A stretch of DNA of 5,056 nucleotides, from assembly GCA_025457985.1 (NCBI GenBank), contig JALOTI010000189.1, positions 1 through 5,056 on the forward strand, written 5' to 3'. A program made the position numbers and the translations under genes. The DNA comes from Leptospira sp. (GTDB taxonomy: Bacteria > Spirochaetota > Leptospiria > Leptospirales > Leptospiraceae). Numbering within the stretch: position 1 is the first letter of the stretch; every line of letters starts with the position of its first letter. Positions 1-5,056 of this stretch are shown here, piece after piece. A model generated the notes under the pieces. The model was not told the DNA's origin, did not search any database, and worked only from the letters and a program-made list of their open reading frames with translations.

Positions 1-1784
1 AAAGATAAGGCTTCCAAAAATTCAATTTCATTTTTCCAATTTAGGTCCAGCCAAGGTTCGATGGTTGATAGCCATTTGTTGAAATGTTCTTCCTCCTTCC
101 GTGTTTCATCCGTAAATAAAAAACAATTTTTAAATGCAGAAAAAAATTCTTCGTATCTATTTTCCTTTTGTGTCGTGATTTTACGAATGGTTTGTTCGAG
201 GGTTTGGATCCGAAACCATATTTCGCAAAAACGTAAAATAAGACTCTGTGATCCAATTTCAGGAATAACTTCTTCGAAGTGTTTCCAGGCTTCTTCTTTT
301 TCCATCAATACAGATAGCACGGAACGCTCTACGCCATAATTCATCGTATATGGATTGTTATACCCAGATTCTTCGAATCTAATTCCTAAGGCATCTAAGA
401 CAGGTAGAAAATCTTCTCGAGATTCGGGATCAAACATCCAAGTGACAAAGGGATTCGTAAAAATTTGATTGAGGTCGGATTTTTCAAATCTCTGGTTCTG
501 AAAAGCACGAAATAAAATTGTTAGTACCTTAAAGATATCTGAACTTTCAGCAGACGAAATATCTGTAAGAGAGTAGGGAATCTGTTTCCGCTCTGGTGGT
601 TTGTTTTGGATAGGTGCAATATAGACACCTCCATCGAATATCCATTCGATCGAGGAACGATACTCTCCCATATTTGGAACAAGGATGGCAAAGTCTAAAA
701 AACTAAGTTTGCCATCGCTTTTTTGGATTCGTTCCAAGATATCATACGCAATTGTCTCCACCTCACGATACGTAGATGGTGCATTCCAGATTTGTAACGA
801 AGTGTCATTGTTTTCTAACTCTTTGGAATTGCCAAAGGGTAATTCCGTTTCGATTGCGACTCCATTTGTTAAAAGTTTTAACTGATCTAGTTTTGATTTT
901 GATGCTTTCGATTTTTCGGGATTTGCTTTTCCAAAAGAACGAAATGTGGATGCCAAATAGTTTTGGGGTTTTGCAAACTTGTATAAATTTAGCTCATTTA
1001 TTTGATTCTCATTCCTTGTTACAATTCCCGAATGGAATTGATACATATGAATCTGAAAATTGGATTTTTTATCTGCCATCTCTTTGAAGTATTGGATAAA
1101 GCTTCCGGACAGATTCGATAGACAAAATAGATGAATACCACCAGAGATTTTGTCTTTTCTGGACTGGTTCAATCGGTACAAAAATGTTAAAGGAGCATTA
1201 TCTTTCAGAAAGAGATTTTGATAGACTTGTTTTTGTAAAAGATAGTAGGGGTCCGATTCCAGCTCTTTGGGAATTGGAGTGAGTTGGAGGGCTTTGCCCA
1301 TATCAAATCCAACTTCGTTTGCCCATTCATAAATCCAACCAGAACGATTGAGTTCGTAGTCTTTGAAGTATTTCAAAAATACATCAGATAAATAGTAAAT
1401 TCCTGATACTTTTTCCAAATAAGCCTTTACCATTGGGAATGATTCGATAAGGGTGATTTGATTCTCATACAAATAGCCAAAGATCCTTTGGTGCAATTCT
1501 TCATTTGAATTTACAGAGTGTTTAATATCCCAACTCGCCATTCCACTTGCATCACCTATCTTTTGCAAGATGGCCTTTTCCAAAAAAGTAAATTTGATAT
1601 TTGCCGAGATAAATCTGTTCGCATACTTTGGTAGGGTTAATTGCAACCAAGGAATGAGATTGGGATTCGGAACGACAACCAGAGGAGATTCTAAGGGCGA
1701 ATCTTTTTGTTCGTTTTGGATGTTGGTAGCAAGTTGTTTGGTAAGCTCTGTTAGTTGTGAATTCGGATAAAAATAAATACTCAA
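1..1784 (-). CDS. recC: RecC, exodeoxyribonuclease V gamma subunit (N-terminal 594 residues; 3' end outside window)
   Basis: RecC is the non-catalytic scaffold of the cytoplasmic RecBCD helicase-nuclease, which processes double-strand DNA ends for recombination and, in enterobacteria, recognises Chi. The frame is open without a stop from 1784 to the left edge, although it has no ATG near its 5' end. Visible family signatures are an N-terminal segment like E. coli RecC (Ser-Ile-Tyr-Phe-Tyr...Asn-Ser, residues 2-9), the helicase-like motif VVVPNPNLIPWLQL (36-49, matching the ILVQSTGMAQWLQ region), GGIHLFCLSNLSGSFIQYF (215-233), WNAPSTYREVETIAYDIL (333-350), FAILVPNMGEYRSSIEWIF (365-383) and IPYSLTD (402-408, matching LPYAISD). 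E. coli RecC has 1122 residues, so about half is present and the nuclease-fold C-terminal part lies outside. I chose TTG at 1784-1782 because AAAGG lies about 10 bases upstream and the N-terminus then matches the family; in-frame TTGs further upstream are less likely. recB and recD may follow downstream, which cannot be seen here. Confidence 0.9.
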   Translation of the reverse strand, partial: MSIYFYPNSQLTELTKQLATNIQNEQKDSPLESPLVVVPNPNLIPWLQLTLPKYANRFISANIKFTFLEKAILQKIGDASGMASWDIKHSVNSNEELHQRIFGYLYENQITLIESFPMVKAYLEKVSGIYYLSDVFLKYFKDYELNRSGWIYEWANEVGFDMGKALQLTPIPKELESDPYYLLQKQVYQNLFLKDNAPLTFLYRLNQSRKDKISGGIHLFCLSNLSGSFIQYFKEMADKKSNFQIHMYQFHSGIVTRNENQINELNLYKFAKPQNYLASTFRSFGKANPEKSKASKSKLDQLKLLTNGVAIETELPFGNSKELENNDTSLQIWNAPSTYREVETIAYDILERIQKSDGKLSFLDFAILVPNMGEYRSSIEWIFDGGVYIAPIQNKPPERKQIPYSLTDISSAESSDIFKVLTILFRAFQNQRFEKSDLNQIFTNPFVTWMFDPESREDFLPVLDALGIRFEESGYNNPYTMNYGVERSVLSVLMEKEEAWKHFEEVIPEIGSQSLILRFCEIWFRIQTLEQTIRKITTQKENRYEEFFSAFKNCFLFTDETRKEEEHFNKWLSTIEPWLDLNWKNEIEFLEALS

Positions 1785-1834
1785 TGTATAAAAACCTTTG
1801 TTAAAGGGAAGTTCTCTCAGTTTCCCGTATTCCA

Positions 1835-1862
1835 ACAATACTTTAACAGACTACCTGGACAA
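1835..1862 (-). promoter_or_regulatory. Candidate weak sigma70-type promoter for recC
   Basis: Read on the minus strand, TTGTCC (1862-1857) and TATTGT (1840-1835) are separated by 16 bases. Each matches four of six consensus positions. Transcription would start about 45 bases before the TTG start codon. The match is weak and could be chance in A/T-rich DNA. Confidence 0.25.
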
Positions 1863-1933
1863 ATTTTGCCTCTGTATCCCCTTTTATTTCCTTCCCGTTT
1901 GCTAAAATCTAGTCCTACCCGGCTCGATTCTTA

Positions 1934-1950
1934 TTGAGAATTAGTCTCAA
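1934..1950. promoter_or_regulatory. Fur-like operator dyad, upstream copy
   Basis: The 17-base sequence TTGAGAATTAGTCTCAA has perfect 6-base arms (TTGAGA/TCTCAA). In 7-1-7 form its core TGAGAAT-T-AGTCTCA (1935-1949) differs by one base from the perfect dyad TGAGAATTATTCTCA, which is close to the Fur box type TGATAATNATTATCA. It lies just upstream of the candidate -35 of the lipoprotein operon and in the divergent region shared with recC. That the binder is Fur, rather than PerR or another dimeric regulator, is inference. Confidence 0.5.
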
Positions 1951-1957
1951 AAAAGAC

Positions 1958-1985
1958 TCGACAAAATTCGTCCTGCCAGAATAAA
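1958..1985 (+). promoter_or_regulatory. Candidate sigma70-type promoter of the lipoprotein operon
   Basis: TCGACA (1958-1963, five of six to TTGACA), a 16-base spacer and AATAAA (1980-1985, four of six to TATAAT) would place transcription start near 1992, about 30 bases before the ATG at 2025. The two Fur-like dyads flank this element, and the downstream one overlaps the predicted start site. A second A/T-rich stretch (ATATATTATAG, about 2003-2013) could be an alternative -10 but has no good -35. Confidence 0.4.
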
Positions 1986-2000
1986 TGAGAATGAGACTCA
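1986..2000. promoter_or_regulatory. Fur-like operator dyad, downstream copy
   Basis: TGAGAATGAGACTCA has the same left half (TGAGAAT) and the same outer right half (CTCA) as the upstream dyad. It differs at two positions from a perfect 7-1-7 dyad. Its centre is 51 bases from the centre of the upstream copy, close to five helical turns. It overlaps the predicted transcription start, where a bound repressor would block initiation. The regulator is inferred, not shown. Confidence 0.45.
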
Positions 2001-2024
2001 AAATATATTATAGGGAGAAATCCA

Positions 2025-2849
2025 ATGAACCAAACCCATCGAAGTAGGGCTATATATGGACTGCTGTTTTTGGCATTTGCGCTTGTCCTAGCAAATTGTA
2101 CGCCACCAGCAAAAGACAACCAGGATACCGAATTAGGTTTTCTTGCGGCACTTCTCGTAAGCGAATCCGCAAAACAATGCGAAACGACAATAAACAATAG
2201 TTCTACATTTGATCTAGCGAATCCAATCGAACTTTGTAGACCACAGGCTGGGACGGGAAGGCACTTCCGATTTGAGAGTTTGGGAGCAAGCGCAAACAAC
2301 GGTTATTTGAATCTTTTGATTGGCTATGGAGCAAGGAGTGACAGCTCTAATTTTCCGACAGTAACTGGTTTTGGTGGATCTGTAAGTCCAACTACCACTT
2401 CAGGAGACGGTCGGTGGCGTGTATTTTTTGGGAAGAGCCAGAGTTGTGACAAAGCTCTTGTCTCGGCACAGTTCAGTGGAACCAACACAGGTGTAACGAA
2501 ATACGAAGAGATTATTACAACGGCTGCACTTAGCACAACAATAGGTGGTGGATCGGGGGCAGGTTGTCTTGCGCAAAATTCAGGAATTTGGGGACCGACT
2601 ACTGTCTGTTTGGATATCTCAAGAGGGAACACAGGTGTAAGTCCGAGACTCACGGTTTGGGCAACAGGGAAAAATGGTGCAGATTGCAACCAACTCTCCA
2701 CTCTAACTCCCGCTTCGGCTATCTTTGAAAAGAAAGATTGGGTAAGTTTAGTGCCGACACGCGACGACAAAAACTACGTTTATCGAAACTTAGATGGTGT
2801 AACTGCAACGAAGGTTGTGGTTCGATCCGAAACTGCGATACGCGACTGA
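2025..2849 (+). CDS. Cysteine-rich predicted lipoprotein of unknown family, first gene of the lipoprotein operon
   Basis: I do not recognise a family for this 274-residue protein. The N-terminus is a lipoprotein signal: basic n-region (His-Arg-Ser-Arg, 5-8), hydrophobic core 10-23, then LANC with Cys25 as the probable lipidated residue. Asn before the Cys is unlike the enteric lipobox but acceptable for spirochaetes. The mature part is rich in Ser, Thr, Gly and Asn and has six cysteines (52, 71, 141, 181, 195, 221), enough for three disulfides, which suits an envelope or surface protein. Two stretches look alike, RWRVFFGKSQSCD (130-142) and RLTVWATGKNGADCN (208-222), and an Asn-Thr-Gly-Val motif occurs twice (154-157, 202-205), suggesting repeated beta-rich units. 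The start is well supported by AGGGAGA (2012-2018), seven bases before the ATG. It precedes an HmuY-family gene by 64 bases and lies behind Fur-like dyads, so a role in haem or metal acquisition is possible but only by association. Confidence 0.85.
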   Translation: MNQTHRSRAIYGLLFLAFALVLANCTPPAKDNQDTELGFLAALLVSESAKQCETTINNSSTFDLANPIELCRPQAGTGRHFRFESLGASANNGYLNLLIGYGARSDSSNFPTVTGFGGSVSPTTTSGDGRWRVFFGKSQSCDKALVSAQFSGTNTGVTKYEEIITTAALSTTIGGGSGAGCLAQNSGIWGPTTVCLDISRGNTGVSPRLTVWATGKNGADCNQLSTLTPASAIFEKKDWVSLVPTRDDKNYVYRNLDGVTATKVVVRSETAIRD

Positions 2850-2873
2850 CAGTCAATTACAAGTTCAAAATTA

Positions 2874-2899
2874 GGAAAGAGAAGATTCCCTCTCTTTCC
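2874..2899 (+). other. Perfect 9-bp inverted repeat in the leader of the HmuY-family gene
   Basis: GGAAAGAGA (2874-2882) and TCTCTTTCC (2891-2899) are exact reverse complements around an 8-base loop. The hairpin ends two bases before the AAGGA Shine-Dalgarno sequence (2901-2905). No T-run follows, so it is not a standard intrinsic terminator. It could be an mRNA processing or stabilising element, or could tune translation of the second gene relative to the first. Confidence 0.5.
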
Positions 2900-2913
2900 A
2901 AAGGAATTGGAAT

Positions 2914-3549
2914 ATGAAATATTTTTTCTTAGTTATAGGACTCCTTTTTTTTGTTTCTTGCGAAGCGAAAAAACCAAACGACTCTTCTGCGGCGGCACTT
3001 TTAATTTTAGAAGGTGGGTTTGGTTTAGGTGGAGATACAGCCCTAAACAAGGTAACTACAAAAGAAGAGTCACCGGGAGTTTTCCTCACAACTGTGAATG
3101 CAACTTCAACACGGACTTGGGTTTTTGTGAACTTAAATGCGAACGGCATACAGGTGTTAGAAGCCGATTCCTGGGATTTGCGATTTCGTAGATTTTTAAT
3201 TGGAACCAATAGCGGAACAAGCGGATCTGGATCGGGTGCGGCTTGTAAAACAGGGATCACAAATTTTACTGCTGTTACAAACGCTACTGCCTGTTCCACA
3301 TCCTTCCAAGTGGATTCCATTCAAAGCCAAACAGGTGGCGGTGGGGGTGCCGGGGATGTAAATGATTCAGCAAACCCAGAGCTGTTTGAGTGGTATACAT
3401 ACAACAATACTATCCTGACAGCAAAATCCGAAGTTTATATTGTGCGGGGAAAGGATGGGGTAAAAAAATTCAAACTGCAAATGAGAGATTACTACAGCAC
3501 TGCAGGGACTTCTGGTTATCCGACATTTCGTTGGGCAAAACTAAACTAA
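2914..3549 (+). CDS. HmuY-family haem-binding lipoprotein
   Basis: HmuY-family proteins are outer-membrane-anchored, surface-exposed beta-rich lipoproteins that bind haem and pass it to a TonB-dependent receptor. The 211-residue product starts with a short lipoprotein signal (Lys2, hydrophobic 4-15) and FVSC, giving lipidated Cys16. The family core is clear: a strand with TWVFVNLNANG (68-78), then WDLRFRRFLIGTNSGTSGSG (87-106), very close to the WDIAFRRY..RTNGGTSG signature, and near the C-terminus SEVYIVRGKDGVKKFKLQMRDYY (begins at 172), the usual 'YVV...DGKYAKLQ' strands. The length fits the family. AAGGA (2901-2905) lies eight bases before the ATG. Oddities: there is no histidine anywhere, so the paired-His haem ligation known for P. 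gingivalis HmuY cannot operate. Two cysteines (111, 127) bracket a segment after the signature and may form a disulfide. A Gly5 tract (141-145) follows. It is probably cotranscribed with the upstream lipoprotein gene. Family membership is strong; haem as ligand is inference. Confidence 0.85.
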   Translation: MKYFFLVIGLLFFVSCEAKKPNDSSAAALLILEGGFGLGGDTALNKVTTKEESPGVFLTTVNATSTRTWVFVNLNANGIQVLEADSWDLRFRRFLIGTNSGTSGSGSGAACKTGITNFTAVTNATACSTSFQVDSIQSQTGGGGGAGDVNDSANPELFEWYTYNNTILTAKSEVYIVRGKDGVKKFKLQMRDYYSTAGTSGYPTFRWAKLN

Positions 3550-3589
3550 GGATTCGACGAAAGGACTTGAAAACCTTGCTCTAAAGATG

Positions 3590-3609
3590 GGTCTCCCCTG
3601 TCGGAGACC
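3590..3609 (+). other. Perfect 7-bp inverted repeat after the HmuY-family gene
   Basis: GGTCTCC (3590-3596) and GGAGACC (3603-3609) pair exactly around a 6-base loop, 40 bases after the HmuY-family stop codon. The arm is GC-rich against an A/T-rich background and is followed by seven A on the plus strand. There is no T-run after it on the plus strand, so it is not a canonical terminator in the operon's direction. On the minus strand the T-run comes before the stem, not after it. It may slow transcription or protect the 3' end of the mRNA. Confidence 0.4.
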
Positions 3610-3657
3610 AAAAAAAGAATTGGACTCATATCTTCCAAAGGAACTAATTCACTAAGG

Positions 3658-3951
3658 ATGCGGTCTAAATTCTGCTCAATGAAATTTATATTTCCTGTCT
3701 TATTTTTATTATCTCTTTCCTGTATGGGGAGTAGCACCTCGTATAAAAAATGCGAACGCGCCGAATCCGACTATTTGGTTTGTTCCCTTGCAATTTACCA
3801 AAACTATATCTTTTGTTCTGAGTTTGCATCCGCAGGTTCCAAACCAACGGAAGAAAAGGCACGAGAAAAATTCAATTGTGATGCAACGAGAATCATTGGG
3901 CTTTCTCTTTGTGACCAAATCAAAAAAGATGCATGCGGGGATACAAAGTAA
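3658..3951 (+). CDS. Small cysteine-rich predicted lipoprotein
   Basis: This 97-residue protein (90 if started at the internal ATG at 3679) matches no family I know. A hydrophobic signal segment (residues 10-21) ends in LSLSC, giving lipidated Cys22. The mature domain of about 75 residues has six cysteines (32, 42, 53, 74, 85, 93), consistent with three disulfides in a compact, probably helical fold, since the intervening segments look amphipathic. Start choice is uncertain. ATG 3658 has AAAGGA (3637-3642) upstream but at a long 15-base distance. ATG 3679 gives a more typical lipoprotein start (MKFIFPVLF), very like the MKYFFLVIG start of the gene before it, but has no Shine-Dalgarno sequence at normal distance. 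The gap to the HmuY-family gene is 108 bases and contains an inverted repeat, so cotranscription is possible but unproven. A weak separate promoter (TTGGAC at 3620, ACTAAT at 3643) can also be drawn. Confidence 0.75.
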   Translation: MRSKFCSMKFIFPVLFLLSLSCMGSSTSYKKCERAESDYLVCSLAIYQNYIFCSEFASAGSKPTEEKAREKFNCDATRIIGLSLCDQIKKDACGDTK

Positions 3952-4136
3952 GAAACTCTCCAGGACCTATCCTGTCAGTACCTTCCGTGTAACAATTCTG
4001 TAGCGGAGATTACTACGCAGAAAGAACAAATAATTTTTACCCTAACAGGGATTAGGATGAAATAAATGGGAAAACGTGGAAAGAAATTTTCATTTTGGTT
4101 CCTCATTTTTTTACAAAATAAAAAAATTTCCAAAAA

Positions 4137-4183
4137 AACGTTAAAAACGTTCAAAATACCACCAAAAAACGTCGGGAACGTTC
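4137..4183. repeat. Cluster of AACGTT motifs upstream of the anchor-D lipoprotein gene
   Basis: AACGTT occurs at 4137-4142, 4146-4151 and 4177-4182, with a near copy AACGTC at 4168-4173. Each exact copy is palindromic. The first two are exactly 9 bases apart, and so are the near copy and the last one. The last is extended to the 8-base palindrome GAACGTTC (4176-4183). The cluster lies 40-90 bases upstream of a candidate -35, a plausible place for a regulator to bind. No known regulator is assigned. Confidence 0.35.
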
Positions 4184-4222
4184 TAGTCAGATCGAATTTT
4201 TCCCAATGTACCTTGAAATCTT

Positions 4223-4250
4223 TTTACCTATGGTTTCTCTAGGCTATAAG
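4223..4250 (+). promoter_or_regulatory. Candidate sigma70-type promoter of the anchor-D lipoprotein gene
   Basis: TTTACC (4223-4228, four of six) and TATAAG (4245-4250, five of six) are separated by 16 bases. Transcription would start near 4257, giving a short leader that still contains the GGG-type Shine-Dalgarno sequence (4259-4264) before the ATG at 4275. Confidence 0.4.
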
Positions 4251-4274
4251 CTAAACAGAAGGGAAATGCAAAAA

Positions 4275-5056
4275 ATGACAAAGATATTACGAGGAATTCT
4301 CCTACTTTCAGTTATACTCATCTTTATAAATTGTCCACCTAGTTCGGGTGGAAATGGCGGAGAGGGAATTCTTGCCCTCTTCGGTGGTGGCTCTGGAAGC
4401 CAAGCAAGCGACACTCCCCCAGCTAAACTCCAAGTCCTTTACAATAGCATCTCGCAGGAAAGTGGTGTAACGATTGATATGGGGAGTGAGATCATCAATA
4501 CAACGGCTGGAAAGTCTATGGTGATCACACTTAAAAACACAGGATCCCAAACACTGTCTCTCACAGGTGGAACTGAGATCATCTCTCTTGAGGGAACGGA
4601 TGCGAGTTTGTTCACTGTTTCCCAACCAACAAAAACAACTCTAGCGAAAGATGAAACTACCTCATCAACCATTACCTTCCGTCCAACGAGCACAGGAATA
4701 AAACAAGCACGGGTAAAAATCAATTCCAGTGATGCCGCCATTGCCAGCTTTTTAATCAACCTAAGAGGAGAGGGTGGACCTGCCGCACCAAGAATTGCGG
4801 TAAATACGGGCACAACCAATATTGCAGCCAATGGAAGTTTTTCCTTTGGAACCGAAGTTGCAGAGACCCCAGGATCACCTATTACCTTTACGGTGCGAAA
4901 TACGGGGAGTGCGACAGCTGTTTTGGATGCACCAGTCGTTGAGTCCTCAAATTCGAATTTTGTTGTGAGTTCATCCACTGCTGGTGCCAACCTTGCGAAG
5001 GATGGGACGTTTACATTCAACGTTACCTTTTCTCCAAACACATCTGGTTCAAAATC
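4275..5056 (+). CDS. Lipoprotein with choice-of-anchor-D / ASH-type Ig-like repeats (N-terminal 260 residues; 3' end outside window)
   Basis: The reading frame is open to the right edge. The N-terminus is a lipoprotein signal (Lys3, Arg6, hydrophobic 8-18) ending FINC, giving lipidated Cys20. A Pro/Gly/Ser-rich linker (21-50) follows, probably a flexible tether. Two Ig-like beta-sandwich units are visible. Unit 1 (about 51-166) has the typical VITLKNTGSQTLSLTG strand (83-98), TITFRPTSTGIKQARVKI (132-149) and closing INLRGEG (161-167). Unit 2 (from about 173) has FSFGTEV (189-195), ITFTVRNTGSATAVL (203-217) and FTFNVTFSPNTSGSK (246-260). The pattern 'NTGS...L' and 'ITF.P...G...A.V.I.S.D' is that of choice-of-anchor-D/ASH (HYDIN-like) repeats, which act as extracellular adhesion or assembly modules. 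More units probably follow. ATG 4275 is preferred because GGG (4261-4263) lies 11 bases upstream; ATG 4266 is in frame but only two bases from it. No exact ligand or role can be given. Confidence 0.85.
   Translation, partial: MTKILRGILLLSVILIFINCPPSSGGNGGEGILALFGGGSGSQASDTPPAKLQVLYNSISQESGVTIDMGSEIINTTAGKSMVITLKNTGSQTLSLTGGTEIISLEGTDASLFTVSQPTKTTLAKDETTSSTITFRPTSTGIKQARVKINSSDAAIASFLINLRGEGGPAAPRIAVNTGTTNIAANGSFSFGTEVAETPGSPITFTVRNTGSATAVLDAPVVESSNSNFVVSSSTAGANLAKDGTFTFNVTFSPNTSGSK

Larger units (their letters stand above)
3952..4274. other. Intergenic region, about 320 bases, without a convincing gene
   Basis: No RNA gene or mobile element is recognisable. A short 5-bp stem (CAGGA/TCCTG, 3961-3974) follows the upstream stop codon but has no T-run. 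The middle (about 4080-4170) is very A/T-rich with A and T runs and contains GAAATTTT with its reverse complement AAAATTTC far apart. AACGTT motifs and a candidate promoter lie in the right half and are listed separately. A 58-codon ORF (4066-4242) is open but reads as lysine-rich low-complexity sequence and is not called as a gene. Confidence 0.6.

Noticed and set aside
61..1087. Short plus-strand open frames in the left third
   Set aside because: They overlap the continuous minus-strand recC frame, which carries several RecC signatures from end to end.
2324..2770. 148-codon minus-strand open frame opposite the first lipoprotein gene
   Set aside because: The plus-strand gene has signal peptide, lipobox and Shine-Dalgarno support; the antisense frame has none.
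2871..3320. 149-codon minus-strand open frame opposite the HmuY-family gene
   Set aside because: The HmuY signature on the plus strand explains the region; the antisense product is a by-product of its codon use.
3590..3616. Intrinsic terminator after the HmuY-family gene
   Set aside because: The stem is perfect but is followed by A7, not a T-run, on the plus strand, and the minus-strand reading has the T-run on the wrong side.
4066..4242. 58-codon plus-strand ORF with AGGA eight bases upstream of its ATG
   Set aside because: The product is Lys- and Phe-rich because it reads A and T runs, with no signal, domain or family look; it also overlaps the AACGTT cluster and promoter region.
4439..5041. 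200-codon minus-strand open frame
   Set aside because: It lies entirely opposite the anchor-D lipoprotein frame, which has a lipobox, a Shine-Dalgarno sequence and repeat motifs. The antisense translation shows no recognisable domain.
1..5056. CRISPR array, tRNA or rRNA gene, insertion sequence
   Set aside because: No regularly spaced long repeats, cloverleaf-like or rRNA-like sequence, transposase frame or terminal inverted repeats were seen on either strand.

Overview
The window looks like chromosomal DNA of a spirochaete of the genus Leptospira, most likely one of the saprophytic species. This rests on a moderately low GC content (roughly 40%), several adjacent short lipoprotein genes whose lipoboxes are looser than the enteric LAGC type (ending LANC, FVSC, LSLSC, FINC), and the protein types present. 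The assignment is an inference from style and gene content and was not tested by a search.

Layout. Positions 1-1784 (minus strand) hold the first 594 codons of recC, the exodeoxyribonuclease V gamma subunit. It begins at a TTG and runs off the left edge. A 240-base divergent intergenic region (1785-2024) carries two dyad sequences that resemble 7-1-7 Fur-type boxes on either side of a candidate promoter. Three lipoprotein genes follow on the plus strand: a 274-residue lipoprotein with six extra cysteines and no family I recognise (2025-2849), a 211-residue HmuY-family lipoprotein (2914-3549), and a 97-residue cysteine-rich lipoprotein (3658-3951). Perfect inverted repeats lie in the two gaps between them. 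A gap of about 320 bases (3952-4274) contains an A/T-rich stretch with repeated AACGTT motifs and a candidate promoter. The start of a further lipoprotein with Ig-like choice-of-anchor-D/ASH-type repeats (4275 onward) runs off the right edge.

How the parts may work together. HmuY proteins are surface haem-binding lipoproteins usually induced by iron starvation. Fur-like dyads directly upstream of the first lipoprotein gene fit an iron- or metal-controlled lipoprotein operon of two genes, perhaps three. No TonB-dependent receptor, the usual HmuY partner, is present in the window, and the HmuY-like protein has no histidine at all, so its ligand mode must differ from that of Porphyromonas gingivalis HmuY. 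The recC gene and the anchor-D lipoprotein appear to be functionally unrelated neighbours.
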